Origin: Phytopseudomonas punonensis
Lineage (GTDB): Bacteria > Pseudomonadota > Gammaproteobacteria > Pseudomonadales > Pseudomonadaceae
NCBI RefSeq assembly: GCF_900142655.1
Contig: NZ_FRBQ01000002.1
Coordinates: forward strand, 194,918-258,917
Direction of reading: 5' to 3'
Length of the DNA stretch: 64,000 bases
Part shown: piece by piece, positions 24,179-32,957 of the stretch
Layout: each line of letters opens with the position of its first letter
Position numbering within the stretch: position 1 is the stretch's first letter
Made by a program: the position numbers and the translations under genes
Notes under the pieces: generated by a model
The model's database searches: none
Seen by the model: the letters and a program-made list of their open reading frames with translations, nothing else
Told to the model about the DNA's origin: nothing

Positions 24179-26218
24179 ATGGCTGACTTACTGAACATAG
24201 GTCTGTCGGGTTTGGCGGCGAACAAGACTTCGCTGTCGGTGACCGGACATAACATCACCAATATCAACACCCCCGGGTTCTCGCGGCAGGACACCATCCA
24301 GGCGACGCGTACGCCACAGTTCAGTGGTGCGGGTTACATCGGCAGCGGAACCACGTTGGTGGACATCCGTCGCAGTTACAGTGAGTTCATGACCACCCAG
24401 CTGCGCAGTAGCACCTCGCTGAACAGCGACGTGAAAGCGTACAAAAGTCAGATCGACCAGCTCGACTCTTTGCTGGCCGGCACGACCACGGGCGTCACGC
24501 CTTCCCTGCAGAAGTTCTTCTCGGCGATGCAGACGGCCGCCGAGGATCCGTCCAACTTGCCAGCGCGGCAACTGGTGCTTTCCGAGGCTGAAGGGCTGAG
24601 CCGGCGGTTCAATACTGTCTATGATCGCCTGAGTGAGCAGAACAGTTTTGCCAACAAGCAGATGGGCGCTGTTACTGAGCAGATCAACCGGCTGGCTGGC
24701 TCGATTGCCAGCCTCAACGAGTCGATCGCGATCGCTCAATCCAATGGCAGTCAGCCAAACGACCTGTTGGATGCGCGTGAGGAGACGGTGCGTCAGCTGG
24801 CAACCTTCGTCGGCGTCAACGTTGTTGCGCAGAACGACGGTACTCAGAACGTTTTCATCGGCTCGGGCCAGCCGTTGGTGATCGGCAGCAATGCCGCTCG
24901 CCTGGAAGTGGTACCCGGTACCAACGATCCGAATCGCTCCGAGATCCAGTTCATAGTCGGCTCTGCCCGCCAGACCATCACCAACCAGGTGACCGGTGGT
25001 GAGCTGGGCGGCATTTTGCGTTATCGCGAAGACGTCCTGGACAAGACGTTCAACTCTCTGGGTCGTCTTGCACTGTCGATCAGTGATCAGGTCAACAGTC
25101 AGTTGGGGCAGGGCCTGGATCTGAAAGGGCAAGTCGGTACCAAGCTCTTTGGTGACTTTAACGAGGAGGCGCTGGCACGTCTGCGCGTGCTGCCTGCGTC
25201 GACCAATAGTAGTAACGCCTCGCCCGTGCTGAATATCACCAACAGTTCGGTACTGACTACCAGCGACTATCGCCTGGAGTTCGATGGTACCAACTACTCG
25301 GCGCGCCGTTTGAGCGACAACCAGCCGATGACCGTGACTCAGAACCCGGCTGGCACGCTGAGTTTTCAGGATAGCGCAGGGCGCGATCAGGGCTTCCAAG
25401 TAGTAGTGGGTACACCGGCGCCTGCCGCTGGTGACTTTTTTGCACTGCAGCCGACGCGTATTGGTGCCTCGACCATTTCCACCGTATTAGATCAGGCAGA
25501 TCAGTTGGCTTTTGCCGCGCCAGTTCGCGCCGAGGCCAACCTGCAAAATCGCGGCAATGGCGTTATCAGCCAGCCGACACTGCAGTCCAACGGCAGCAAC
25601 ATCGATCCGGCAGCTCTGCAGGCTGCTTTCCCGCCGCTCACGCTTACCTACGACTCTGCTGGTGGAGATTTCACGGGCCTGCCTGCAGGTGCGACTTTGA
25701 CCCGCGTCGACAATAAAGGGCAGCCGATCACGCCCGCGCCGACTCCTCTTTTCACGCCGGGGCAGCAAAATAACTTCCAGCTGACCATGGCAGACGGCAC
25801 CAGCGTCAACATGAGTCTCAGTGGTCGCCCGGAAAATGGTGATAGCTTCAACATCGGCTTCAACCAAAACGGCGTTTCCGATAACCGCAACGCCCTGGCA
25901 CTGGTTGGTTTGCAGAACAAGCAGGTAGTGGGGGTCGATCCCAGTGTCACCGGAATCACCACCGGTGCCAGCTTTACCGACAGTTACGGGGACCTGATCG
26001 AGCGAGTCGGCACCCTGACCGCTCAGGCTCGTCAGGACAACGAAGCGACCGGTGCTATCCTCAAGCAAGCTCAGGACAACCGTGATTCACTCTCAGCGGT
26101 CAACCTCGATGAGGAGGCTGCTAACCTGATCAAGTTCGAGCAGTACTACAACGCCTCTGCTCAGGTGATTCAAGTTGCGCGCTCTTTGTTCGATACCCTG
26201 ATCGGAGCATTCCGATAG
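24179..26218 (+). CDS. flgK: Hook-filament junction protein FlgK (HAP1)
   Basis: 679 aa. The N terminus ADLLNIGLSGLAANKTSLSVTGHNITNINTPGFSRQ and C terminus VNLDEEAANLIKFEQYYNASAQVIQVARSLFDTLIGAFR are classic FlgK. The central part (about 330-600) is a large variable insertion, giving a length common in Pseudomonas. It is exported with FlgN as chaperone and joins the hook to FlgL. Confidence 0.96.
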   Translation: MADLLNIGLSGLAANKTSLSVTGHNITNINTPGFSRQDTIQATRTPQFSGAGYIGSGTTLVDIRRSYSEFMTTQLRSSTSLNSDVKAYKSQIDQLDSLLAGTTTGVTPSLQKFFSAMQTAAEDPSNLPARQLVLSEAEGLSRRFNTVYDRLSEQNSFANKQMGAVTEQINRLAGSIASLNESIAIAQSNGSQPNDLLDAREETVRQLATFVGVNVVAQNDGTQNVFIGSGQPLVIGSNAARLEVVPGTNDPNRSEIQFIVGSARQTITNQVTGGELGGILRYREDVLDKTFNSLGRLALSISDQVNSQLGQGLDLKGQVGTKLFGDFNEEALARLRVLPASTNSSNASPVLNITNSSVLTTSDYRLEFDGTNYSARRLSDNQPMTVTQNPAGTLSFQDSAGRDQGFQVVVGTPAPAAGDFFALQPTRIGASTISTVLDQADQLAFAAPVRAEANLQNRGNGVISQPTLQSNGSNIDPAALQAAFPPLTLTYDSAGGDFTGLPAGATLTRVDNKGQPITPAPTPLFTPGQQNNFQLTMADGTSVNMSLSGRPENGDSFNIGFNQNGVSDNRNALALVGLQNKQVVGVDPSVTGITTGASFTDSYGDLIERVGTLTAQARQDNEATGAILKQAQDNRDSLSAVNLDEEAANLIKFEQYYNASAQVIQVARSLFDTLIGAFR

Positions 26219-26387
26219 GGGCATTTAGCTTGATGAAGCGAGTGCACCCAGCGCGATGCATAGCCATATCAGATAGACGAGTTAACGATCATTCCGTTCT
26301 GACCATCAGCAATGGCTAGATGGTAGAAATCCCCAAAGGGGTGCGGTACCGGTAGAGCCCCGGGCCGCCAGACAAGGCGAGGCAGTT

Positions 26388-27632
26388 ATGCGTATTTCCA
26401 CTCTTCAGGCGTTCAACAACGGCGTTCAAGGCCTGCAGCGCAACTACGCCAATGCCATCCGCACCCAGGAGCAGATCAGTACTGGCAATCGAATTCTCAC
26501 GCCTGCGGATGACCCGGTTGCATCGGTGCGCCTGCTGCAGCTCGAGCAGCAGCAGAATGTGCTGACCCAACATAAGGAAAACCTGAATGCGGCAGATAAC
26601 AGCCTCGTTCAGGAGGAAAGCGTTTTGCAGTCGGTAAATACCGTACTTATCCGGGTGCAGGAGCTTGCCGTCGAAGCGGGTAACGGCGCACTGGCTCCAG
26701 AGCAGCGCAAAGCTATCGCCGCGGAATTGCGTGAGCGTGAAGACGAGCTGCTCGGCCTCATGAATACCAAGAATGCCCGCGGTGAATATCTTTTCTCAGG
26801 GTTTCAAGGCAAAGCCGAGCCTTTCGTTCGCAATGCCGATGGCACTTACAGCTATCAGGGTGATGAAGGGCAGCGAAAGCTGGAAATTGCCAGCTCGCTC
26901 AGCGTGCCGATCAGCGACAACGGCAAGAAGGTATTTCAGGACGTTATCAATGCCGGTCGCCTGGATGCGGTCGTTGCCGCCCAGCCTGGGTCTACCCTGC
27001 GTGCCTCCACGCCGCTGGTTCAGGATGAAGTGGCATTCAGCGGTACACCTCGGTTTCCGGATGGTGGCGTTGATGTCGTCTTCGGTAATCCCGATGCCAA
27101 CAGCTACGAGGTGTTTGCAGCTGGAACCACTACGCCGGCACTGGCCACCGGCGCTATGGACGACAAACCCGACGCCAGCGACAAATTGGTATTTCGCGGC
27201 GTGGTGATCAACTTCGATGGAGCTCCCGCTACAGGCGATACGGTGACCGTCACTTCCGACCCCAACCGACAGAAGCAGGGTGCGCTCGATACCATCGCCA
27301 ATCTGCGTAGATCACTCGAAGAATCACCAGCAACGCCGGAGGGTAACCTTCAGGTCCGCGATGCCGTTGCACAGGCGATGACCAACCTGTCACATGCCAG
27401 CGTTACGGTCGACGGCACCCGTGGCGACATTGGCGCGCGGCGAAACATTATCGAGAGTACGCTGACCAGCAACGAAGATACCGCTCTCGCTAACAAGTCG
27501 GTGCAAGCGGAATTGCGTGAGCTGGATTATCCCGAGGCGCTCTCGCGCCTGTCTTTCCAGACACTGATTCTCGAAGCGGCGCAGCAGAGCTACGTGAAAA
27601 TTAGTGGTCTGAATTTGTTCAACAAGCTTTGA
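26388..27632 (+). CDS. flgL: Hook-filament junction protein FlgL (HAP3)
   Basis: 414 aa. The flagellin-like N terminus MRISTLQAFNNGVQGLQRNYANAIRTQEQISTGNRI and C terminus ALSRLSFQTLILEAAQQSYVKISGLNLFNKL are diagnostic. GGCGAGG precedes the ATG. A 169-bp gap separates it from flgK. I found no FliA or RpoN match in the gap, so it may still be read from the flgF promoter. Confidence 0.95.
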   Translation: MRISTLQAFNNGVQGLQRNYANAIRTQEQISTGNRILTPADDPVASVRLLQLEQQQNVLTQHKENLNAADNSLVQEESVLQSVNTVLIRVQELAVEAGNGALAPEQRKAIAAELREREDELLGLMNTKNARGEYLFSGFQGKAEPFVRNADGTYSYQGDEGQRKLEIASSLSVPISDNGKKVFQDVINAGRLDAVVAAQPGSTLRASTPLVQDEVAFSGTPRFPDGGVDVVFGNPDANSYEVFAAGTTTPALATGAMDDKPDASDKLVFRGVVINFDGAPATGDTVTVTSDPNRQKQGALDTIANLRRSLEESPATPEGNLQVRDAVAQAMTNLSHASVTVDGTRGDIGARRNIIESTLTSNEDTALANKSVQAELRELDYPEALSRLSFQTLILEAAQQSYVKISGLNLFNKL

Positions 27633-27696
27633 TCCATCGGCTGCCGGTGCCACATATCGCTGGTTCATGTGGTACTCAGTAGCAGCTTCTCCCCAG

Positions 27697-27713
27697 TTGG
27701 CTAATATTTTGCT
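27697..27713 (+). promoter_or_regulatory. Candidate RpoN (sigma54) promoter of the glycosylation cassette
   Basis: TTGGC-TAATATT-TTGCT: GG (27699-27700) and GC (27711-27712) exactly 10 bp apart, with good TTGGC and TTGCT edges but a poor middle (consensus TGGCACG-N4-TTGCW). It lies 84 bp before the methyltransferase start. If real, flagellin-modifying genes are co-timed with hook genes. Confidence 0.55.
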
Positions 27714-27796
27714 TGATTGGCTCTGAATGTCGGAAGATTGACGCAGAGTTGATCGCCCATGGCGCGTCTCGCCTACTATGCCCCTGTGGAGAACAA

Positions 27797-28555
27797 ATGA
27801 GCACTCAAGGCCGGATAAAGGGAACCAATGTTCCTATCGACTACGAGGCAACACAGGCCTTTTTCGAAGAGAGAGGCCGGCGAGAATATGCTAGTGCTCT
27901 GAGTACCACGATGTATCAGGACAATGACCCCGAGCTGGTCATGCAGCGCGATCAGGCGGAAAAGGCCGTGCTGGCACCACAACTACAGCTGCCCGCTGAA
28001 GCCCGGGCTCTTGATGTCGGGTGTGGCGTTGGGCGCTGGGGCTGGTTTCTCAATCAGACCGTCCCGGGCATCGATTACCTCGGTATCGATTTTTCGGAGG
28101 CACTGATTCAAAAAGCCCGACAGGAAGCCTTGCAACGGGGTGATAGCTCGTTGCGCTTCCAGACCATGTCTGCAATCAATATCCAGCCAGACGAGTTGCT
28201 GATCAGGCCGCCCTTTGATCTTGTCATCATTTCGGGGCTGCTGATTTACCTCAATGACGATGACTGTATAAAGGTATTGCGTTCCGCCTGCGAGTTATGT
28301 GCGCCCGCTGGAAAAATCTACCTGCGCGAACCCGTGGGCGTTCAAGAGCGCCTGACACTTGACCGATTCTATTCGCAAGAGCTCAGGTACGAGTATTCGG
28401 CCATCTACCGCACCGTTGCAGAGTTGGAAGGATTGCTGGCGCAGGCGGGGCTGTTGCCGGCCTTGCGTATCCAGGTGTCAGGGTGCCTGTTTTCCGCTGA
28501 TCTGGAAAAAAGAACGGAAACTCGGCAGCACTATTTCATCTTTCAAAAGAGTTGA
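27797..28555 (+). CDS. SAM-dependent methyltransferase of the flagellin glycosylation cassette
   Basis: 252 aa from ATG 27797 (GTGGAG upstream); a frame runs back to 27713 but lacks a ribosome site. Class I methyltransferase core: motif I LDVGCGVGRWGWFLNQ (about 76-91), YLGIDFSEALIQKAR (motif II), FDLVIISGLLIYL (motif IV) and AGKIYLREP. The substrate is probably a sugar or flagellin glycan moiety, judged only from its position as first gene of the cassette between flgL and fliC. An O- or N-methylation of the glycan is my inference. Confidence 0.8.
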   Translation: MSTQGRIKGTNVPIDYEATQAFFEERGRREYASALSTTMYQDNDPELVMQRDQAEKAVLAPQLQLPAEARALDVGCGVGRWGWFLNQTVPGIDYLGIDFSEALIQKARQEALQRGDSSLRFQTMSAINIQPDELLIRPPFDLVIISGLLIYLNDDDCIKVLRSACELCAPAGKIYLREPVGVQERLTLDRFYSQELRYEYSAIYRTVAELEGLLAQAGLLPALRIQVSGCLFSADLEKRTETRQHYFIFQKS

Positions 28556-28560
28556 GCGCT

Positions 28561-29163
28561 ATGGCCACCGCCTATTGCTTCGATCTCGATGGCACCTTAA
28601 CCCAGCAGGAGCTGCTGCCATTGATCGCATCGTCCGTCGGTTTGGAGGATGAGATATCGGTACTGACCGAAGCCACCATAAATGGAATTCTACCGTTCGA
28701 AAAATCCTTCAAGCTGCGCGTTCGCCTGCTGCGTGATGCGAATATCGACTGGATCCACTCGGCGCTTCTGAAACAAGTCGAATTCAATGCTGACATGATC
28801 AAGTTCATCGCCAGCCGACCTGATCAGTGCTTCGTTGTAACAGGCAACCTCGATGTGTGGGTTAAACCCGTACTTGATCGCCTGGGTATTCAGAGCTTCA
28901 CATCGATAGCGCAGATGAACGGGCCGCGCATCGAAGGGATCGAGCATATCTTGCACAAGGGCGATGCTGTCCTTGGCCTACGGGATCGCTTCGACCGTAT
29001 CATCGCCGTCGGCGATGGCATGAACGATGTGCCGATGTTCGAAATGGCAGACTGGCGTATCGCCTTTGGCGGCGCCCACAGCCCGAATCACCTTTTGGTG
29101 AAGTTGAGTGACTTTGTCGTAAACGACGGAGGTGCGTTGTGTCGCCTATTAAACACGTTGTAA
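28561..29163 (+). CDS. HAD-family phosphatase (SerB-like) of the glycosylation cassette
   Basis: 200 aa from ATG 28561; an in-frame TTG at 28552 overlaps the previous gene. HAD motif I is FDLDGTL, with nucleophile D8 and acid D10. Motif II is in VVTGNLD and motif IV is GDGMNDVPMFEMADW. The cap insertion is of the phosphoserine-phosphatase type. It probably dephosphorylates, or acts on, a small phosphorylated precursor for the next gene. The b-type flagellin island of P. aeruginosa PAO1, as I recall, also has a HAD gene next to a nucleotidyltransferase gene (PA1089-PA1090). It overlaps the next gene by 25 bp. Confidence 0.8.
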   Translation: MATAYCFDLDGTLTQQELLPLIASSVGLEDEISVLTEATINGILPFEKSFKLRVRLLRDANIDWIHSALLKQVEFNADMIKFIASRPDQCFVVTGNLDVWVKPVLDRLGIQSFTSIAQMNGPRIEGIEHILHKGDAVLGLRDRFDRIIAVGDGMNDVPMFEMADWRIAFGGAHSPNHLLVKLSDFVVNDGGALCRLLNTL

Positions 29164-29810
29164 TCAGCGCCGCCGGGATTGGCTCTAGGCTCGGCTTGAA
29201 CAAGCCCAAGTGCCTGGTCGAAATAGCAGGGCGCACGCTACTCGATTATCACCTCGAGCGTCTGAGTTGGGCGGAGAATATATGGCTGGTTGTCGGCTTT
29301 GAAGAAACCGAGGTCATCCGCCATGCAATGTCCTTGCGTAACGACCTGATCATCGTTCGCAACCCGGACTACGCGAGGACCAACACGCTACAGAGTATCC
29401 ATCGTGTATCGCGGCATTTGCAGGAGCGATTTCTGGTCATTGATGCCGATACCGTCGTCGAGCCAGCGTCTTTCAACGCCTTCATGTTGGCAGCCAGCGA
29501 ATGTACGCAGCTGATCGGTATTTCCCGTTACACGACCAGCGATGGCGTTCGCGTGCTCCTCGACGAAGCCGGCGCGTGCGTCACCGCGTTCACGCGGGCG
29601 CCAGAGCATGCCTGGGAGTGGACCGGCATTGCCGTCATCGATCCGGCGGTGGTGGTCGACAAACCCATCTACGTCTACCAGGCGCTTGAAGGTTCTCTGC
29701 CCATGCGCGCCGCCGAGATCAAGGCATTCGATATCGACACGATCGCCGACCTTGACATGGCGCGCCAGGTTCTTGCAGATGGATGGCTCGATAGAGATAA
29801 CTATGCATAA
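29139..29810 (+). CDS. Nucleotidyltransferase (LicC/MobA-like) of the glycosylation cassette
   Basis: 223 aa, starting with GTG at 29139 preceded by GGAGG; it overlaps the HAD gene by 25 bp, so the two are translationally coupled. The N-terminal signature SAAGIGSRLGLNKPKCLVEIAGRTLLDYHLERL is the G-x-G-x-R...K nucleotide-binding motif. DADTVV supplies the metal-binding aspartate. It is of the size and type that make CDP- or other NDP-activated small alcohols or sugars (LicC-like). The neighbouring polyol-phosphate-type transferase makes a CDP-linked donor plausible. The real substrate is unknown. Confidence 0.8.
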   Translation: MSPIKHVVISAAGIGSRLGLNKPKCLVEIAGRTLLDYHLERLSWAENIWLVVGFEETEVIRHAMSLRNDLIIVRNPDYARTNTLQSIHRVSRHLQERFLVIDADTVVEPASFNAFMLAASECTQLIGISRYTTSDGVRVLLDEAGACVTAFTRAPEHAWEWTGIAVIDPAVVVDKPIYVYQALEGSLPMRAAEIKAFDIDTIADLDMARQVLADGWLDRDNYA

Positions 29811-30951
29811 CGACTCGATCAATACCGCCAAAAAACATCTGGTCATCCTTTATCAGCTGCCTGAATCCTGGGCCAATGTGCGATCCGTCTGGGAGGCCGC
29901 TCGTGCTGACGACTCAGTCGACGTCTCGGTGATATTGCTGCCATTCATCCATCGCGATTACCAGTGGCAGCGCGACCAGGCCGAGGCGCATCTGCGCGCG
30001 CTTGGCGTGCCGTTCGTGCCGTGGGATTCCCATGCGCTTGAAGGCGAGCAGATTGACGCCGTGCTGTACACCTCGCCTTATGATGAGACCAGACCGCCCG
30101 CCTATAAATTTGCCGAGCTGCGCCAGCGCGTGGGGCTTACCGCGTACATCCCCTATGGTCTGGAAGTGGGGGGCGGCGAGCAGAACTACGTCTATCAGTA
30201 CGGCCAGCCCGTCACCGCTCATGCGGATGCCGTTTTTGTAAGGTCGCAGAGTGTTCGTGAGATGTTTGCCCGCCATTGCCCGACGGGTGCCGGCCATGTC
30301 CATGTCACCGGGCATCCGCGTATGGATGGGCTGGTCGATATCGCGCAGTTTCGGGCGGACCCAGCGTTGCTGGAGGCAATCGGCGAGCGCAAGGCCGTGC
30401 TGTGGAACGCGCACTTTTCATTCGATGGTGACCTGTGGTCGACTTTCGATCAGCTGGCGGCAGGCATCCTCGACGCGTTCGCCGCTCGTCCGGATCTCGT
30501 GCTGCTGTTGCGCCCCCATCCGCTGCTATGGAAAAAACTGATCAACCTGAACATTCTCAAGGAGCAGGAGATAGCGGATCTCAAGGTGCAGTTGAGAGCG
30601 TCCGGTGTGATCATCGATGAGCGCTCCGACCACCGCCATGCCTTCGCCGCCAGTTCGGCGATGATGAGCGATGCCGGGTCTTTCCTTATGGAGTACCTGG
30701 CGACCGGCAAACCGGTTCTTTACCTGAAAAACCCCCATGGCCTAGGCCTCAACGAAGAAGGTGCCGCAGTGGTGCGTCAGTATCAGAGCGCTGCGGATGT
30801 CGAGCAGGTCGCCGTCTTTCTGGATCAATTACGGCGAGACGAGGATCCCCTGCTGCTGAGCCGCACCGCTGCCATCAGGCATTTCTTCCACCGGCTCGAT
30901 GGCGCTGCCGGGCGCCGTGTACTGGACGTGCTCAAGGGGCTGATGGCATGA
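29803..30951 (+). CDS. CDP-glycerol:glycerophosphotransferase-like protein
   Basis: 382 aa from ATG 29803, overlapping the nucleotidyltransferase stop (ATGCATAA). The C-terminal half carries the hallmarks of the TagB/TagF-type Glyphos_transf family: LRPHPLLW, the block [25 protein letters not shown], and GHPRMDGL earlier. Such enzymes pass a polyol-phosphate or related phospho-group from a CDP donor to a sugar. Here it may attach a phosphate-linked group to the flagellin glycan. A membrane anchor is not seen. The frame continues upstream to 29542 inside the previous gene, but those residues look non-coding. It ends in an ATGA overlap with the next gene. Confidence 0.75.
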   Translation: MHNDSINTAKKHLVILYQLPESWANVRSVWEAARADDSVDVSVILLPFIHRDYQWQRDQAEAHLRALGVPFVPWDSHALEGEQIDAVLYTSPYDETRPPAYKFAELRQRVGLTAYIPYGLEVGGGEQNYVYQYGQPVTAHADAVFVRSQSVREMFARHCPTGAGHVHVTGHPRMDGLVDIAQFRADPALLEAIGERKAVLWNAHFSFDGDLWSTFDQLAAGILDAFAARPDLVLLLRPHPLLWKKLINLNILKEQEIADLKVQLRASGVIIDERSDHRHAFAASSAMMSDAGSFLMEYLATGKPVLYLKNPHGLGLNEEGAAVVRQYQSAADVEQVAVFLDQLRRDEDPLLLSRTAAIRHFFHRLDGAAGRRVLDVLKGLMA

Positions 30952-31430
30952 CCACCCTTCATCCTCTCGCGGATATCCAGAGTTGCCGGATAGGCGATGG
31001 CACGCGGATATGGCAGTTCGTGGTGGTTCTGGCCGATGCCGTCATCGGTCGTGACTGCAATATCAACGCCCATTGCTTCATTGAAAATGATGTCGTGCTG
31101 GGTGATCGCGTTACGGTGAAATGCGGTGTTTATCTATGGGACGGTCTGCGGGTCGGGGACGATGTGTTCATCGGTCCGAACGTGACCTTCACCAATGACC
31201 TCTTTCCTCGTTCGCGGCAACGGCCCGAGCGTTTCCTGCCGACCCAAATCGAGGCCGGTGCCTCGATCGGCGCCGCCGCGGTAATCTTGCCCGGCTTGAC
31301 CATTGGTGCTGGGGCGATGGTCGGCGCCGGCTCCGTGGTCACCCGAGATGTGCCTGCCCATGCGCTGGTCGTCGGCAGCCCCGCACGAGTCGTACGTTAT
31401 CTGGATGATCGCCATGCGCCCGTTTCTTGA
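30948..31430 (+). CDS. Left-handed beta-helix acetyltransferase (FdtC-like)
   Basis: 160 aa. Repeated hexapeptides ([87 protein letters not shown]) define the beta-helix acyltransferase family. N-acetyltransferases of this size finish dTDP-3-amino-3,6-dideoxyhexoses (Fuc3N or Qui3N). The next two genes encode the matching aminotransferase and ketoisomerase, so acetyl transfer to the 3-amino group is likely. The ATGA overlap with its predecessor and a 17-bp overlap with its successor indicate tight coupling. Confidence 0.85.
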   Translation: MTTLHPLADIQSCRIGDGTRIWQFVVVLADAVIGRDCNINAHCFIENDVVLGDRVTVKCGVYLWDGLRVGDDVFIGPNVTFTNDLFPRSRQRPERFLPTQIEAGASIGAAAVILPGLTIGAGAMVGAGSVVTRDVPAHALVVGSPARVVRYLDDRHAPVS

Positions 31431-32550
31431 CCTGAAAGCGCTCATGGCGCGCGATGAGCCTGCCCTGAATGCGGCATTCGCCCGTGTTCTACATTCGGGG
31501 TGGTATGTGCTGGGACCCGAGGTAGAGGCGTTCGAGCACGAGTTCGCGCAATTGTGCGGCGTTGATCATGTGGTCGGAGTCGGCAATGGTCTGGATGCCC
31601 TCACGTTGATCCTGCGCGCCTATCGCCAGCTTGGGCGTCTTGCTCCGGGCGCGGAGGTGATACTGCCAGGCAACACCTTTATCGCCACGGCATTGGCCGT
31701 TAGCGAGGCAGGTCTGGTTCCGGTGCTGGTCGAACCTCAGGAGAGCGACTTTGCCATTTCGGTTGCCGCCGTCGAGGCCGCGATCACTCCCCGAACAGGG
31801 GCGGTGATCGCCGTTCATCTTTATGGGCGACTGGCTGATATGTCTGGCTTGCGGCAGGTGACGCAATGCCACGATCTGTTGCTGATCGAGGATTCTGCGC
31901 AGGCCCATGGCGCACGCGACGAGCACGGCCGCGTGGCGGGTTCGTTGGGCGATGCCGCAGGATTCAGTTTCTTTCCGGTGAAGAACCTGGGTGCGCTTGG
32001 CGATGGTGGTGCGGTCGCCACCAATGATGGTGTGCTTGCTGAGCAGGTACGCAAGCTGCGCAGCTATGGCTCCTCCGAGAAGTACATTCATGACGTGAAA
32101 GGCGTGAACTCGCGCCTGGACGAGCTGCAGGCGGCATTGCTGCGAGTCAGGCTAAGCAGACTGGGTGAAGACGCTGAGCAGAGGCGGGCCATTGCAGATC
32201 GCTACCTGCAGGGCATATCGAATCCGGCGATCACCCTGCCGAGCCAACCTTCATTGCCGCTCAGCCATGTCTGGCATCTGTTTGTGGTGAGTTGCGCGCA
32301 ACGGCATGACCTACAAGCGCATTTGCAGCGTCGTGGTATTCCTACCCTGATTCATTACCCCGTGCCGATCCATCGACAGGCTGCTTATTCCGAGCTCTCC
32401 AACCTATCACTGCCGGTAGCGGAAGGCATGGCCGCCCAAGTGCTGAGCCTGCCTCTGTATCCCGGGATGCCGGAGGACTACGTGGCTGCTGTGATCGATG
32501 CGTGCAACGATTTTCCGCCTGACGAAATTAGAGAGGGCCCATGTCGCTAA
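31414..32550 (+). CDS. DegT/DnrJ/EryC1 sugar aminotransferase (FdtB-like)
   Basis: 378 aa from ATG 31414 ([10 protein letters not shown], family-like start); ATG 31405 is an alternative. It is a fold-type I PLP enzyme: [11 protein letters not shown] (Asp for the PLP ring) and the lysine K190 in [32 protein letters not shown] and GYGS-type SYGSSEKY are also typical. It should transfer an amino group to dTDP-3-dehydro-6-deoxyhexose. Together with the ketoisomerase downstream it gives dTDP-Fuc3N or dTDP-Qui3N. The C-4 configuration cannot be told from sequence. It overlaps the next gene by 10 bp. Confidence 0.87.
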   Translation: MRPFLDLKALMARDEPALNAAFARVLHSGWYVLGPEVEAFEHEFAQLCGVDHVVGVGNGLDALTLILRAYRQLGRLAPGAEVILPGNTFIATALAVSEAGLVPVLVEPQESDFAISVAAVEAAITPRTGAVIAVHLYGRLADMSGLRQVTQCHDLLLIEDSAQAHGARDEHGRVAGSLGDAAGFSFFPVKNLGALGDGGAVATNDGVLAEQVRKLRSYGSSEKYIHDVKGVNSRLDELQAALLRVRLSRLGEDAEQRRAIADRYLQGISNPAITLPSQPSLPLSHVWHLFVVSCAQRHDLQAHLQRRGIPTLIHYPVPIHRQAAYSELSNLSLPVAEGMAAQVLSLPLYPGMPEDYVAAVIDACNDFPPDEIREGPCR

Positions 32551-32957
32551 AAGATTGCAAGATCATTGATCTGCCAAAGATCGAAGACCCGCGCGGCAAC
32601 CTGACTTTCGTCGAGGGCGGCCGGCATATTCCGTTCGACATCAAGCGTGTTTACTACCTCTACGACGTGCCGGGTGGTTCCCATCGCGGCGGCCATGCGC
32701 ACAAGGGCCTGCACCAGTTGCTGATCGCCATGTCTGGCAGTTTCGATATCTTGCTGGACGATGGTCGTACCCGCTTCAAATATCACATGAACCGCTCCTA
32801 CTACGGCCTCTACATTCCGCCCATGATCTGGCGCGAAATCGACAACTTCTCCAGCGGGTCCGTTTGTATGGTCATGGCTTCGCAGTTCTATGACGAAGAT
32901 GACTATTTCAGGGATTACGATGAATTCAAAAAGGCGTTACAAGGACCTTCGGCATGA
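32541..32957 (+). CDS. fdtA: dTDP-4-dehydro-6-deoxyglucose 3,4-ketoisomerase (FdtA/QdtA family)
   Basis: 138 aa, a single cupin domain. The block SHRGGHAHKGLHQLLIAMSG includes the two histidines (H52 and H54) of the ketoisomerase active site. YYGLYIPPMIWREIDNFSSGSVCMVMASQFYDEDDYFRDYDEF is characteristic of the FdtA/WxcM-C family. It shifts the keto group from C4 to C3 before amination. The FdtA versus QdtA outcome (galacto or gluco) cannot be decided here, so the symbol is provisional. The dTDP-glucose synthesis genes rmlA and rmlB are not in the window. ATGA overlap with the glycosyltransferase. Confidence 0.88.
   Translation: MSLKDCKIIDLPKIEDPRGNLTFVEGGRHIPFDIKRVYYLYDVPGGSHRGGHAHKGLHQLLIAMSGSFDILLDDGRTRFKYHMNRSYYGLYIPPMIWREIDNFSSGSVCMVMASQFYDEDDYFRDYDEFKKALQGPSA

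Noticed and set aside
24188..25399. 403-aa minus-strand frame
   Set aside because: It mirrors flgK codons and has no domain, ribosome site or promoter.
26219..26387. Possible FliA promoter for flgL in the flgK-flgL gap
   Set aside because: I searched for TAAA...GCCGATAA with 11-bp spacing and for GG-N10-GC and found neither.
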